A DNA stretch of 64,000 bases from Amycolatopsis sp. NBC_01488. Lineage in GTDB: Bacteria; Actinomycetota; Actinomycetes; Mycobacteriales; Pseudonocardiaceae. The stretch is from assembly GCF_036227105.1 (NCBI RefSeq), contig NZ_CP109434.1, positions 9,272,501 to 9,336,500 on the forward strand, written 5' to 3'. Below are positions 8,172 to 15,624 of this stretch, in pieces. The notes beneath the pieces are model-generated. The model had not been told where the DNA came from and searched no databases. It worked only from the letters and a program-made list of their open reading frames with translations. Numbering within the stretch: the first letter of the stretch is position 1; each line of letters starts with the position of its first letter. The position numbers and the translations under genes were made by a program.

Positions 8172-8773
8172 CCACCGGTCAGGACCTGCTCGAGCTGTCT
8201 CCCGTGATGCCCGTCGTGGTGATCGACGACGCCGCCGACGCCGTGCCGACGGCCCGGGCCCTGCTCGCCGGCGGGATCGGAGTCATCGAGCTGACCCTGC
8301 GCACGGCGGCAGCGTTGTTGGCGATCGAGCGCGTCGCGGCCGAAGTGCCGGACATCGTCATCGGCGCCGGCACGGTCATCTCCCCGGACCAGGCGAAGCA
8401 GGCGGCCGACGCGGGCGCGAAGTTCCTCGTGACGCCAGGCTGCACGGACGCGGTCGTCGACGCGTGCTTCGAGACCGGGCTGCCGTTCCTGCCCGGCGCA
8501 AGCACCGTGTCCGAGGCGATGCGGCTGGCCGAGCGCGGCTTGTCGGCGCTGAAGTTCTTCCCGGCGGAGGCGTCCGGCGGCGTCGCTTACCTGAAGTCGA
8601 TCGCGGGTCCGCTGCCGTCGCTGAAGTTCTGCCCGACCGGCGGGATCACGGTGGCTTCGGCGCCCTCGTACCTGGCGCTGCCGAACGTCGGCTGCATCGG
8701 CGGCTCGTGGCTGACGGCCTCGCTCGACGTCGCGACGATCGAGAAGCTGGCCGCCGAAGCCGCACAGCTGTAG
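8168..8773 (+). CDS. eda: KDPG aldolase (2-keto-3-deoxy-6-phosphogluconate aldolase)
   Basis: A 201-residue class I aldolase cleaving KDPG to pyruvate and glyceraldehyde-3-phosphate. The Schiff-base lysine is K129 in ALKFFPAEA; the partner residues E41 and R45 are in IELTLRT. The phosphate-binding end carries FCPTGGIT and GGSWLT. The GTG start overlaps the edd stop (GTGA), so the two enzymes are made together and give a complete Entner-Doudoroff branch. The C-terminus is normal; transcription probably stops at the hairpins that follow. Confidence 0.93.
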   Translation: MTTGQDLLELSPVMPVVVIDDAADAVPTARALLAGGIGVIELTLRTAAALLAIERVAAEVPDIVIGAGTVISPDQAKQAADAGAKFLVTPGCTDAVVDACFETGLPFLPGASTVSEAMRLAERGLSALKFFPAEASGGVAYLKSIAGPLPSLKFCPTGGITVASAPSYLALPNVGCIGGSWLTASLDVATIEKLAAEAAQL

Positions 8774-8788
8774 CGGAGATCACCTCAC

Positions 8789-8828
8789 GGAATTCCGGAC
8801 TCGATCGGCGAATTCGCGTCCGGATTCC
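8789..8828 (+). terminator. Imperfect hairpin after eda
   Basis: Arms GGAATTCCGGAC (8789-8800) and GTCCGGATTCC (8818-8828) pair with a single bulged base around a 17-nt loop, 16 bp after the eda stop. No T-run follows, which is usual in high-GC actinomycetes. Confidence 0.4.
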
Positions 8829-8864
8829 GGGAGCACCATTCCCCATTGTTGGAACGGTGCTCCC
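8829..8864 (+). terminator. Strong hairpin after eda
   Basis: Arms GGGAGCACCATTCC and GGAACGGTGCTCCC form a 14-bp stem with one mismatch and an 8-nt loop, directly abutting the previous hairpin. It probably completes termination of edd-eda, but fragments recur about 70-100 bp downstream, so it may instead be part of a repeat. Confidence 0.45.
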
Positions 8865-8990
8865 CACGGGTGCGGCGGCAGGCATGAATCCCGCTGTATG
8901 GAGCATTCCCGGCTCGAGTGGGTTTCCTTCGTCAAGGTTGTGGTGGGCCGCGAAACACGGTGCTCCACTTCCTGAACGACGCCCCATTCC

Positions 8991-9102
8991 TTTCACGCGA
9001 TCTATATCGGCGAAGAGATCCCGCGCGGTGTCGCTCGGCGACGCGGCGTCGGACCTCGACGAAGCCGCTCACGAGCAGCTGCAGGAGAAGCTCCGGAACT
9101 GA
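8991..9102 (+). pseudogene. Possible frameshifted remnant of a protein C-terminus
   Basis: Two adjacent frames read like real protein: IYIGEEIPRG in one (from 9000), then SLGDAASDLDEAAHEQLQ and a short tail ending at a TGA (9102) in the next. A one-base shift would join them into an acidic, helix-forming C-terminus unlike shadow translation of GC-rich DNA. There is no ribosome site or upstream domain, so a relic is more likely than a small gene. Very tentative. Confidence 0.2.
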
Positions 9103-9196
9103 TCTCCGCCCATGGCTCGCAGGAACCCGCGCATCGCGATTTCCGGCACAACCCCCAGCCCCGGCACCCGGGCTCCCGCATCGACCACCATCCAGC

Positions 9197-9220
9197 CCGG
9201 CCCGCTTCCCCGCGGGCCGG
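9197..9220 (-). terminator. Terminator of the recA-recX transcript
   Basis: Perfect 9-bp stem CCGGCCCGC / GCGGGCCGG with a 6-nt loop, 9 bp downstream of the recX stop on the minus strand. Confidence 0.65.
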
Positions 9221-9229
9221 CCACCGCCG

Positions 9230-9775
9230 TCAGTCGATGTAGGCGTCGTCGAGGAGGGTGGACTCCGCGCCGTACTCGCGGAGTTCCTCCTTGATCACCG
9301 TGTACGCCAGCCCCTGCGGGTAACCCTTGCGGGCCAGGAAGCCGAGCAGCCGCCGCAACGCCGTCTGCTCGTCGACGTTGCCCAGGGACCCGAGGCGCTT
9401 GCGGACCAGCTCCCTGGCCATCTGCTCCTCGGACTCACGGTCGACCTCGGCCGCCGCCTGCGCCGCGACCTCGTCGTCGACGCCCTTGCGCCGCAGTTCG
9501 GCCAGCAGCGCGGTGCGCGACAACCCCTGCGTCTCGTGCCGGGACTTCACCCACAGCTCGGCGAACTCCGCGTCGTTCACCAACCCGGCCCGGTCGAGCT
9601 TGCCGAGCAGGGTTTCGCTGGTCTCCTCGTCGAACCCCTTGCGGTGCAAGGCCTGCCGAAGCTCCTCCTGAGTACGCGCACGCACGGCCAGGAGGTCGTA
9701 ACAGACCTCCTTGGCCTTCTTGTACCGCTCCTCGGGAGGCAGCTCCGCCGGCGGGATCTTCGGCGCCCTCGCCAC
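9230..9775 (-). CDS. recX: Regulatory protein RecX
   Basis: A 181-residue RecX, the small helical protein that binds RecA filaments and inhibits strand exchange and ATPase activity. It shows the repeated three-helix pattern of the family: RTQEELRQALHRKGF, SRTALLAELRRKGV and LLGFLARKGY segments. The gene lies 17 bp after recA on the same strand, the standard actinobacterial arrangement in which RecX protects cells from excess RecA. It should share both recA promoters. Length and order of helices are normal. Confidence 0.9.
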   Translation of the reverse strand: MARAPKIPPAELPPEERYKKAKEVCYDLLAVRARTQEELRQALHRKGFDEETSETLLGKLDRAGLVNDAEFAELWVKSRHETQGLSRTALLAELRRKGVDDEVAAQAAAEVDRESEEQMARELVRKRLGSLGNVDEQTALRRLLGFLARKGYPQGLAYTVIKEELREYGAESTLLDDAYID

Positions 9776-9792
9776 CTCGGCTACTCCTTCGT

Positions 9793-10839
9793 TCAGAAGT
9801 CGACCGGCGCCGGCACGGCCTCGACGGCCTCGGCGTCGACCTGTGCCCCGATGCCCAGCTTCTCCTTGATGCGCTTCTCGATCTCGTTGGCGATGTCCGG
9901 GTTGTCGCGCAGGAACTTCCGCGCGTTCTCCTTGCCCTGGCCGAGCTGGTCGCCCTCGTAGGTGTACCAGGCACCGGACTTGCGCAGGATCGCCTGGTCG
10001 ACACCCATGTCGATCAGCGAGCCCTCGCGGGAGACGCCGTGGCCGTACAGGATGTCGAACTCGGCCTGCTTGAAGGGCGGGGCCATCTTGTTCTTCACGA
10101 CCTTGACGCGGGTCCGGTTGCCGACCGGCTCGCCGCCGTCCTTCAGCGTCTCGATGCGGCGCACGTCGAGCCGGACCGAGGCGTAGAACTTCAGCGCCTT
10201 GCCACCGGTCGTGGTCTCCGGGGAGCCGAACATGACGCCGATCTTCTCGCGCAGCTGGTTGATGAAGATCGCGGTGGTGCCGGAGTTGTTCATCGCACCG
10301 GTCATCTTGCGCAGCGCCTGGCTCATCAGGCGGGCCTGGAGACCGACGTGCGAGTCACCCATCTCGCCCTCGATCTCGGCGCGCGGCACGAGCGCCGCCA
10401 CGGAGTCGATGACCAGGATGTCGAGCGCGCCGGAGCGGATCAGCATGTCCGCGATCTCGAGCGCCTGCTCACCGGTGTCCGGCTGGGAGACGAGCAGCGC
10501 GTCGGTGTCGACGCCGAGCTTCTTGGCGTACTCCGGGTCCAGCGCGTGCTCCGCGTCGATGAACGCCGCGATGCCGCCGGCCTTCTGCGCGTTCGCCACC
10601 GCGTGCAGGGCGACCGTGGTCTTACCGGAGGACTCCGGGCCGTAGATCTCCACCACGCGGCCGCGGGGCAGCCCGCCGATGCCGAGCGCGACGTCGAGGG
10701 CGATGGCGCCCGTCGGGATCACGGAGACGGGCGCGCGGCCGTCCTGGCCGAGGCGCATGACCGAGCCCTTGCCGTACTGCTTGTCGATCTGCGCGAGCGC
10801 GAGCTCGAGCGCCTTGTCCTTGTCGGGTGCTGCAGGCAT
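9793..10839 (-). CDS. recA: Recombinase RecA
   Basis: A 348-residue RecA, the strand-exchange ATPase for homologous recombination and the co-protease for LexA cleavage. Visible signatures: Walker A GPESSGKTT near residue 65, the ALKFYASVRLDVRR family signature, the MFGSPETTTGG L2 region, and a C-terminal domain ending acidic. No intein is present. The ATG at 10839 is chosen over upstream in-frame starts because it gives the usual N-terminus (DKDKALELAL) and has GAGGTGGA eight bases upstream. The leader holds two promoter elements. recX follows after 17 bp. Confidence 0.97.
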   Translation of the reverse strand: MPAAPDKDKALELALAQIDKQYGKGSVMRLGQDGRAPVSVIPTGAIALDVALGIGGLPRGRVVEIYGPESSGKTTVALHAVANAQKAGGIAAFIDAEHALDPEYAKKLGVDTDALLVSQPDTGEQALEIADMLIRSGALDILVIDSVAALVPRAEIEGEMGDSHVGLQARLMSQALRKMTGAMNNSGTTAIFINQLREKIGVMFGSPETTTGGKALKFYASVRLDVRRIETLKDGGEPVGNRTRVKVVKNKMAPPFKQAEFDILYGHGVSREGSLIDMGVDQAILRKSGAWYTYEGDQLGQGKENARKFLRDNPDIANEIEKRIKEKLGIGAQVDAEAVEAVPAPVDF

Positions 10840-10907
10840 GGAAGTCCACCTCGCTGGTCGAAGCCCGTCTCGAGGGCTCTGTGTCGGTTCTTCAGCTGTC
10901 CGGTCCG

Positions 10908-10930
10908 ACGCTAGCGGCGGGGACCGACAA
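10908..10930 (-). promoter_or_regulatory. RecA-NDp/PafBC-type promoter of recA
   Basis: On the minus strand TTGTCGGTC, exactly 8 bp, then TAGCGT. This has the motif and spacing of the LexA-independent RecA-NDp promoter of mycobacteria (TTGTCRGTG-N8-TAnnnT), which PafBC activates after DNA damage. Transcription would start about 60 nt before the recA ATG. The match is sequence-based; dependence on PafBC is inferred. Confidence 0.65.
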
Positions 10931-10980
10931 TTCCCGGCGCGGCGCCCAATCTGTGGATCGCTGGACCCGATGTGGACAAC

Positions 10981-11003
10981 ACCATAGACGAACACCTGTT
11001 CGA
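10981..11003 (-). promoter_or_regulatory. LexA (SOS) box and -10 element of recA
   Basis: ACGAACACCTGTTCGA (10988-11003) is a full actinobacterial SOS box (CGAAC-N4-GTTCG core). A TATGGT -10 element (10981-10986) follows directly in the minus-strand direction, so LexA binding would block this promoter. It lies upstream of the RecA-NDp-type element, giving recA two damage-responsive promoters. Confidence 0.75.
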
Positions 11004-11074
11004 GGTCGGCAGCGACACACCCTTGCGTTAGGATTTTCGCCCACCCGGGTCGGACCCGTGCGGATCCGCGCAGG

Positions 11075-11269
11075 TCAGCGCCGTTCGGCTGGGACGTCGA
11101 AGGCGTCGCAGACCTCTCGCCAGATCTCCTTGGCCGGGATTCCCGCGGTCAGCGCCTGGTCGACGGTGCGCCCGCCGAGCCCGCTGAGCACGTGATCCCT
11201 GGCCAGTACCTGGGCCCGCCCGGGGCCGAACTCGTCGGCCATCAGCCGCCGGAAAACCGTGATGCGCAT
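11075..11269 (-). CDS. DUF3046 protein next to recA
   Basis: A 64-residue DUF3046 protein, the small conserved partner gene found upstream of recA across actinomycetes (Rv2738c in M. tuberculosis). It is predicted all-helical, starting MRITVFRRLM and containing the conserved LGGRTVDQAL and WREVCDAF motifs. The ATG at 11269 is preferred over the GTG at 11278 because family members begin with MR-[IL]-TVF. It is on the recA strand but its 3' end is separated from recA by the promoter region, so it is transcribed independently. Function unknown; conservation of place suggests a link to DNA repair. Confidence 0.8.
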   Translation of the reverse strand: MRITVFRRLMADEFGPGRAQVLARDHVLSGLGGRTVDQALTAGIPAKEIWREVCDAFDVPAERR

Positions 11270-11286
11270 CGAACCCACTCTAACCG

Positions 11287-11314
11287 GACGGCGCGAACGG
11301 ACCGTTCGCGCCGT
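11287..11314 (-). terminator. Terminator of the Hsp70-like gene
   Basis: Arms GACGGCGCGAACGG and CCGTTCGCGCCGTC are perfect complements around a single base (a 12-bp stem with a 5-nt loop in practice), 3 bp after the stop codon of the Hsp70-like gene. Confidence 0.7.
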
Positions 11315-11317
11315 CGG

Positions 11318-13168
11318 CTACTCCCCGGGCTGGACGCTCGCCTCGAAGTAGTTCGCCAGGGTGTCCGGTGTGGTCGCCGCGGCCTGGTCGCTCGAGTTCA
11401 GCTGGTAGATGAATCCCACGAGCGGCCGGTCCGACACCGTGAACACGAGCACCGCCGACGTCCTGCCCGCGGCCGACGAGTAGTGCCCCTGGAGCCCGTT
11501 GCCGCCCCAGTCGGCTTCGGTGCGGTCACCGCCCGCGGACGTGAGCAGGCCGTCGGTGTACTGCTTGAGCGTGCCGGCGTCGTTGCCCTGGACGTAGGTA
11601 ACCTGCGTGCCCGCGCGCCCCGGCGCCGAGCAGGTCGAGGCCACCCCGAGGCTCTGCGCGGGCGCGGCCGGCCCGTTGCCCATGCCCGGCTTGCAGTCGC
11701 CGGTGTCGGCGATCTTCCCGGCGAGCTGGCGCAGGCAGCCGGTGAGGCCCCTGGCGTCCGCCTGTCCCGGCGTCTTGCACTGGTCGGCGGTGTAGGTCGT
11801 CGCCGAGGACGACGACGTCAGGAAGTAGGTCAGCCCCGCCGCGAGCACCACGACGACGACGGCGGCGATCCCGATGAGCAGCTTCTTCTTGCCGCGCTTC
11901 GGCTCGGCCGTCTCCACGGAGGCGGCGGGCGAGTACGCGGGGAAGTTCGACGGCATCGGCTGCGGGCCGCCGGGCGGGAAGTTCGACGGCGCGTACCCGG
12001 GGTACTGCGGCGGCGGAGGCGGCGGCGCGTACTGCGGACGGTGCGGGGCGGTGCCCGCGGCCACCGCCCCTTCGACGTTCTGGGTGCGCGTGCCCAGCCC
12101 GTCGCGGGCGACGTGCTGGGCACCGAGCGCGACGGCGGTCTCCGGCTGGTCGAGGCTGCCCGGCACGACGCCGAGCTTCTCCGCGATCATCGTGCCGACC
12201 AGCGGCAGCCGGCTCGACCCGCCGACGAGGTAGATGCCGGCCAGCCGGTCCGGGGTCAGCCCGGACGACCGCAGCGTCCGCGAAAGCAGCTCGACGCTGC
12301 GCAGCATCGCCGGCCGGACCAGGCCTTCCAGCTCACCGCGCGTCACGAGGACGTCCTTGAACGGCTCGGGCATCGGCACCTCGGTCTGCGGGTGCCGCGA
12401 CAGCGCCTCCTTGGCCGCCTTCACGTCCTCCTGCAGCGCGCGCCGGGTACGCCGGTCGGCGGTCGACTCGGGCCGCAGCAGCCGCTGCCAGCGCTGCGGG
12501 TCGGAGTGCGAGACCTCGCGCCCGACGTGCACCATCAGCGCCTGGTCGACGTCGAGGCCGCCGAGGTCGGGCAGGCCGTCTTCGGCGAGCACGGTGAAGC
12601 CGTTCTGCGTGGCGCCGACGACGGCGACGTCGAAGGTGCCCGCGCCGAGGTCGTAGACGGCGAGCGCCTGGCCCGGCGCGAGCGACTTGCCGGGGAACGA
12701 CGCGAAGTGCGCCGCCGCGGCGACGGGTTCGGGCACCAGCAGGATGTGCCCGCCCACGCCGGCGAGCCGCGCGGCGGACATCAGGACGTTGCGGCGGGTC
12801 TGGCCCCACTGCGCGGGGTGGGTCAGCCGGACCTCGTCGGGCTGCTCGCCGCCGAGCTGGCGGGAGGTCTCTTCGAGCACGCGGCGCAGGATGGCGGCCA
12901 GCGCGTCGGTCACCGGGACGACGTCGGTGCCGAGCAGCAGGGTCTGCTCGTCGATGCGGCGCTTGGGGTTCGGCTCGAAGCGCGTCGGGTCGAGGCGGGC
13001 GCGGCGCTCGGCGTCGCGGCCGACCATGATCGTGCCGTCCTCGGTCGCGAACACCGCCGAAGGCATGTTGGCCGAGCCGTCCACCTCGACGACCCGGGGC
13101 GGCATGCCGTGCGCCGAAAGGACGGCGACGGTGTTGGACGTCCCGAGGTCCACCGACAGGATCCGCAC
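11318..13168 (-). CDS. Membrane-anchored Hsp70-like ATPase
   Basis: A 616-residue protein. Residues 1 to about 385 are an Hsp70/actin-type nucleotide-binding domain: phosphate loop VDLGTSNTVAVL at the N-terminus, YDLGAGTFDVAVV phosphate 2 motif, and the LVGGSSRLPLV adenosine motif. There is no DnaK substrate-binding domain. Instead comes a Pro/Gly-rich linker, a basic stop-transfer (KRGKKKLL), one transmembrane helix near 430-452 and an outer domain of about 165 residues with four cysteines. The ATPase would be cytosolic, the tail outside. GTG at 13168 has AGGGGAG five bases upstream. Similar chimeras occur in actinomycetes; their task is unknown, signal transfer across the membrane being one idea. 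Confidence 0.8.
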   Translation of the reverse strand: MRILSVDLGTSNTVAVLSAHGMPPRVVEVDGSANMPSAVFATEDGTIMVGRDAERRARLDPTRFEPNPKRRIDEQTLLLGTDVVPVTDALAAILRRVLEETSRQLGGEQPDEVRLTHPAQWGQTRRNVLMSAARLAGVGGHILLVPEPVAAAAHFASFPGKSLAPGQALAVYDLGAGTFDVAVVGATQNGFTVLAEDGLPDLGGLDVDQALMVHVGREVSHSDPQRWQRLLRPESTADRRTRRALQEDVKAAKEALSRHPQTEVPMPEPFKDVLVTRGELEGLVRPAMLRSVELLSRTLRSSGLTPDRLAGIYLVGGSSRLPLVGTMIAEKLGVVPGSLDQPETAVALGAQHVARDGLGTRTQNVEGAVAAGTAPHRPQYAPPPPPPQYPGYAPSNFPPGGPQPMPSNFPAYSPAASVETAEPKRGKKKLLIGIAAVVVVVLAAGLTYFLTSSSSATTYTADQCKTPGQADARGLTGCLRQLAGKIADTGDCKPGMGNGPAAPAQSLGVASTCSAPGRAGTQVTYVQGNDAGTLKQYTDGLLTSAGGDRTEADWGGNGLQGHYSSAAGRTSAVLVFTVSDRPLVGFIYQLNSSDQAAATTPDTLANYFEASVQPGE

Positions 13169-13266
13169 TGCACTCCCCTTCGCGAAAACACGCCTCGACG
13201 GCGTCCGCCGTGATGCTGCCATGCGCGCGGTCACCGTGCGTGCGGACCCGGGAAAGTCATCGCTCC

Positions 13267-13296
13267 TTGACTTCGGCGGTGATCGAGGTGCACGAT
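13267..13296 (+). promoter_or_regulatory. Putative promoter of the dtnK operon
   Basis: TTGACT (13267-13272), 18-bp spacer, CACGAT (13291-13296), about 50 bp before the dtnK ATG. Downstream, TTGCGC and GCGCAA half sites flank a 27-nt spacer and could form a DeoR-type operator. Moderate sequence support only. Confidence 0.4.
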
Positions 13297-13348
13297 AGTT
13301 GCGCAGTTCGGTCATCCGAGTTGCTCAGACCGCGCAAAGGAGCGTTCG

Positions 13349-14599
13349 ATGCCGAAGCTGCTCGTCCTCGGTGACGACCTGACCGGCAGCAACGCGACCG
13401 GAGCGCTGTACGCCCGCTTCGGGCTGCGCGCGGTGTCCGTCAACGCGCCGCTCGCCCCGGACGCGCCGTGCTTGCGCGCGGAGAGCGGGATCGACGCGCT
13501 GGTGGTCAACCTGGGTACCCGCCACGCGCCGCCACCACACGCCGCACAGGCGGTGCGGGAAGCGATCGGCCTCGCCGGGCCGGTGGCGCTGACGGTGAAG
13601 CGCGTCGACACGACATTGCGTGGCAACGTCGGCGTGGAGACGGAGGCCGTCCTGGCGACGGCGCCGGAGGCCCGGGCGCTCGTCGTGCCCGCGTTCCCGG
13701 ACGCCGGCCGGGTCACCCTCGGCGGCCTGCACCTGGTCGACGGCGTGCCGCTGGCCGAAAGCCCGGCGGCCCGCGATCCGCTGGCGCCGGTGCAGTCGTC
13801 CCGGATCCGCACGCTCCTGCAGCCCACCGATCGCGAGATCGCCGAGCTGCCGCTGGACGTCGTCGAAGAGGGCGTGGACGCGGTCGAGGCCGCGCTGCGG
13901 CGGCCGGCCGGGATCGTCGTCTGCGACGCCACCACGAACCGGCACCTCACCACCGTCGCCAAGGCCGCGGCCCGGCTGGCGGCCGAGGGCACGCGGTGGA
14001 TCTCCGTCGACTCCGGCCCGTTCGGCGTCCGGCTGGCGGCCGCGCTGGGCCTCGCGCCCGGCCACGGCACCGTCCCGCCGGTCCTTTCCGTGGTCGGCAG
14101 CATCACCGCGCAGACCCACGACCAGCTGCTGGAGACCGAGCTGGTGCTGGACGCGCGGTACGTCGACGTCGACCCGGAGCGGCCCGACCCGGCCGCGACG
14201 GCGGCTTCGGCGGGCGAACTGCTCGAGGCCGGGCACCGTGTGGTGGGCATCCGGACCCGGGCTCCCGCGCCCGGCGCCCCGATCGACCCGGACGTCGCGG
14301 CGCGGATCCCACCGGCGCTCGGCGAAGCGGCCCGCCTGGTGCTCGGCAAGCACCGGATCGGCGGCCTGTACGCCACCGGCGGCGACATCGCCGTCGAAGT
14401 CACGAAGGCACTCGGGGCCGAGGGCTTCGAGATCGACACCGAAGTCCTGCCCCTGGCGGTCGCCGGGCGGCTCTCCGGCGGTCCGCACACCGGGCTGCCC
14501 TTCGCCACGAAGGGCGGGCTGATCGGCGGACGCGACGCCGCCGTCGCCTGCCTGGAACACCTGAACCACGTCCTGGCCACCGGAAGGAAGACCCCGTGA
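13349..14599 (+). CDS. dtnK: Four-carbon acid sugar kinase (D-threonate/D-erythronate kinase type)
   Basis: A 416-residue DUF1537 family kinase. Known members phosphorylate D-threonate or D-erythronate to the 4-phosphate. The N-terminal domain opens with the LVLGDDLTGSNATGAL motif, whose aspartates are catalytic, and includes KRVDTTLRGN; the C-terminal nucleotide-binding domain has LSVVGSI, LYATGGD and the glycine-rich LPFATKGGLIGG ending. AAGGAG lies six bases before the ATG. It overlaps pdxA2 by 4 bp; kinase plus PdxA2 is the published signature of D-threonate catabolism, giving dihydroxyacetone phosphate. Whether the natural substrate is D-threonate or D-erythronate cannot be told from sequence alone. 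Confidence 0.85.
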   Translation: MPKLLVLGDDLTGSNATGALYARFGLRAVSVNAPLAPDAPCLRAESGIDALVVNLGTRHAPPPHAAQAVREAIGLAGPVALTVKRVDTTLRGNVGVETEAVLATAPEARALVVPAFPDAGRVTLGGLHLVDGVPLAESPAARDPLAPVQSSRIRTLLQPTDREIAELPLDVVEEGVDAVEAALRRPAGIVVCDATTNRHLTTVAKAAARLAAEGTRWISVDSGPFGVRLAAALGLAPGHGTVPPVLSVVGSITAQTHDQLLETELVLDARYVDVDPERPDPAATAASAGELLEAGHRVVGIRTRAPAPGAPIDPDVAARIPPALGEAARLVLGKHRIGGLYATGGDIAVEVTKALGAEGFEIDTEVLPLAVAGRLSGGPHTGLPFATKGGLIGGRDAAVACLEHLNHVLATGRKTP

Positions 14600-15624
14600 G
14601 CGACCTCCCCCTCCTCGCTGTCACCCTCGGCGACCCCGTGGGCATCGGCCCCGAGATCACCCTCAAGACGCTCGCCGAGCCCGAGTCCCTGCAGCTGGCA
14701 CGCGGGGTCGCGGTCGGCGACGCGATCGTGCTGGAACGCCTGGTCCGGCACCTCGGCCTGAACCTGGAGATCAACCCCATCGCCACGGTGGCCGACGCGC
14801 GCTTCACCACGGGCGTGATCGACATCCTCAACCTCGGCGTCGTCCGGGAAGACCTGCCGTGGGGCGAGGTCAACGCGACCGCGGGCGCCGCCGCGGTCGG
14901 TGCGATCGAGGTCGCCACCCGGCTCGCGCTGGCCGGCGAGGTCGACGCGGTCGTGACGGCGCCGATCAACAAGGAGGCGATCTGGGCGGCCGGCTCCCAG
15001 CACCTCGGGCACACCGAGATGCTCGGCGAGCTGACCGGGTCGACCCGGTTCAACACGATGTTCTGGGTGTCGGGGCTGAAGATCTTCTTCGCCACCCGGC
15101 ACCTTTCGCTGCGCGAAGCGATCAACCAGATCACGCGGGAGAACATCGAGCACGCGATCCGCGAGGCTTACACCGCACTCGAAGTGTTCGCCACGGAGAA
15201 ACCGAGACTCGCCGTGGCCGCGCTGAACCCGCACGGCGGCGAGAACGGCAAGTTCGGCGACGAGGAGATCATCGCGATCGCCCCGGCGGTCGCCGCCGCG
15301 CGCGTCGCGGGGCTCGACGTGGTCGGCCCGATCCCGGCCGATTCCGTGTTCCACCAAGGGATCCAGGGCCGGTTCGACGGCGTGCTCTCGCTGTACCACG
15401 ACCAGGGGCACATCGCGTCGAAGACCTACGACTTCGACGGCACGGTCTCGGTGACCGTCGGCCTGCCGATCCTGCGCACGTCGGTCGACCACGGCACGGC
15501 GTTCGACATCGCCGGCACCGGCCGGGCCTCGCACGGCACGATGGTCGCGGCGTTCAAGGCGGCGGCGACCCTGGCGCCGTACGCGCGGAAGCTGCCCTCG
15601 ATCTACCCGCCGGGCGTCCGGTGA
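14596..15624 (+). CDS. pdxA2: PdxA2-type 4-phosphate dehydrogenase (decarboxylating)
   Basis: A 342-residue homologue of 4-hydroxythreonine-4-phosphate dehydrogenase PdxA. In this operon context it is the PdxA2 paralogue that oxidises and decarboxylates D-threonate-4-phosphate (or erythronate-4-phosphate) to dihydroxyacetone phosphate with NAD. The fold's signatures are present: LGDPVGIGPEI at the start, VTAPINKEA, the metal-binding GHTEML and the NPHGGENG and YHDQGHI motifs that supply histidine and aspartate ligands. The GTG at 14596 overlaps the dtnK stop (GTGA), with GGAAGGAAG upstream. It overlaps the transporter gene by another GTGA. A role in vitamin B6 synthesis is unlikely here. Confidence 0.87.
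   Translation: MSDLPLLAVTLGDPVGIGPEITLKTLAEPESLQLARGVAVGDAIVLERLVRHLGLNLEINPIATVADARFTTGVIDILNLGVVREDLPWGEVNATAGAAAVGAIEVATRLALAGEVDAVVTAPINKEAIWAAGSQHLGHTEMLGELTGSTRFNTMFWVSGLKIFFATRHLSLREAINQITRENIEHAIREAYTALEVFATEKPRLAVAALNPHGGENGKFGDEEIIAIAPAVAAARVAGLDVVGPIPADSVFHQGIQGRFDGVLSLYHDQGHIASKTYDFDGTVSVTVGLPILRTSVDHGTAFDIAGTGRASHGTMVAAFKAAATLAPYARKLPSIYPPGVR

Larger units (their letters stand above)
8774..9229. other. Gene-free stretch with hairpins and a possible gene relic
   Basis: 456 bases between eda and recX. The first 100 bases hold two consecutive hairpins (8789-8828 and 8829-8864). Around 8899 and 8960 parts of the second hairpin recur (GGAGCATTCCC and CGGTGCTCC). Base composition is locally less GC-rich than the neighbours. 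8991-9102 may be a degraded coding end. The last 30 bases carry the recX terminator. No convincing intact gene is seen. Confidence 0.5.
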
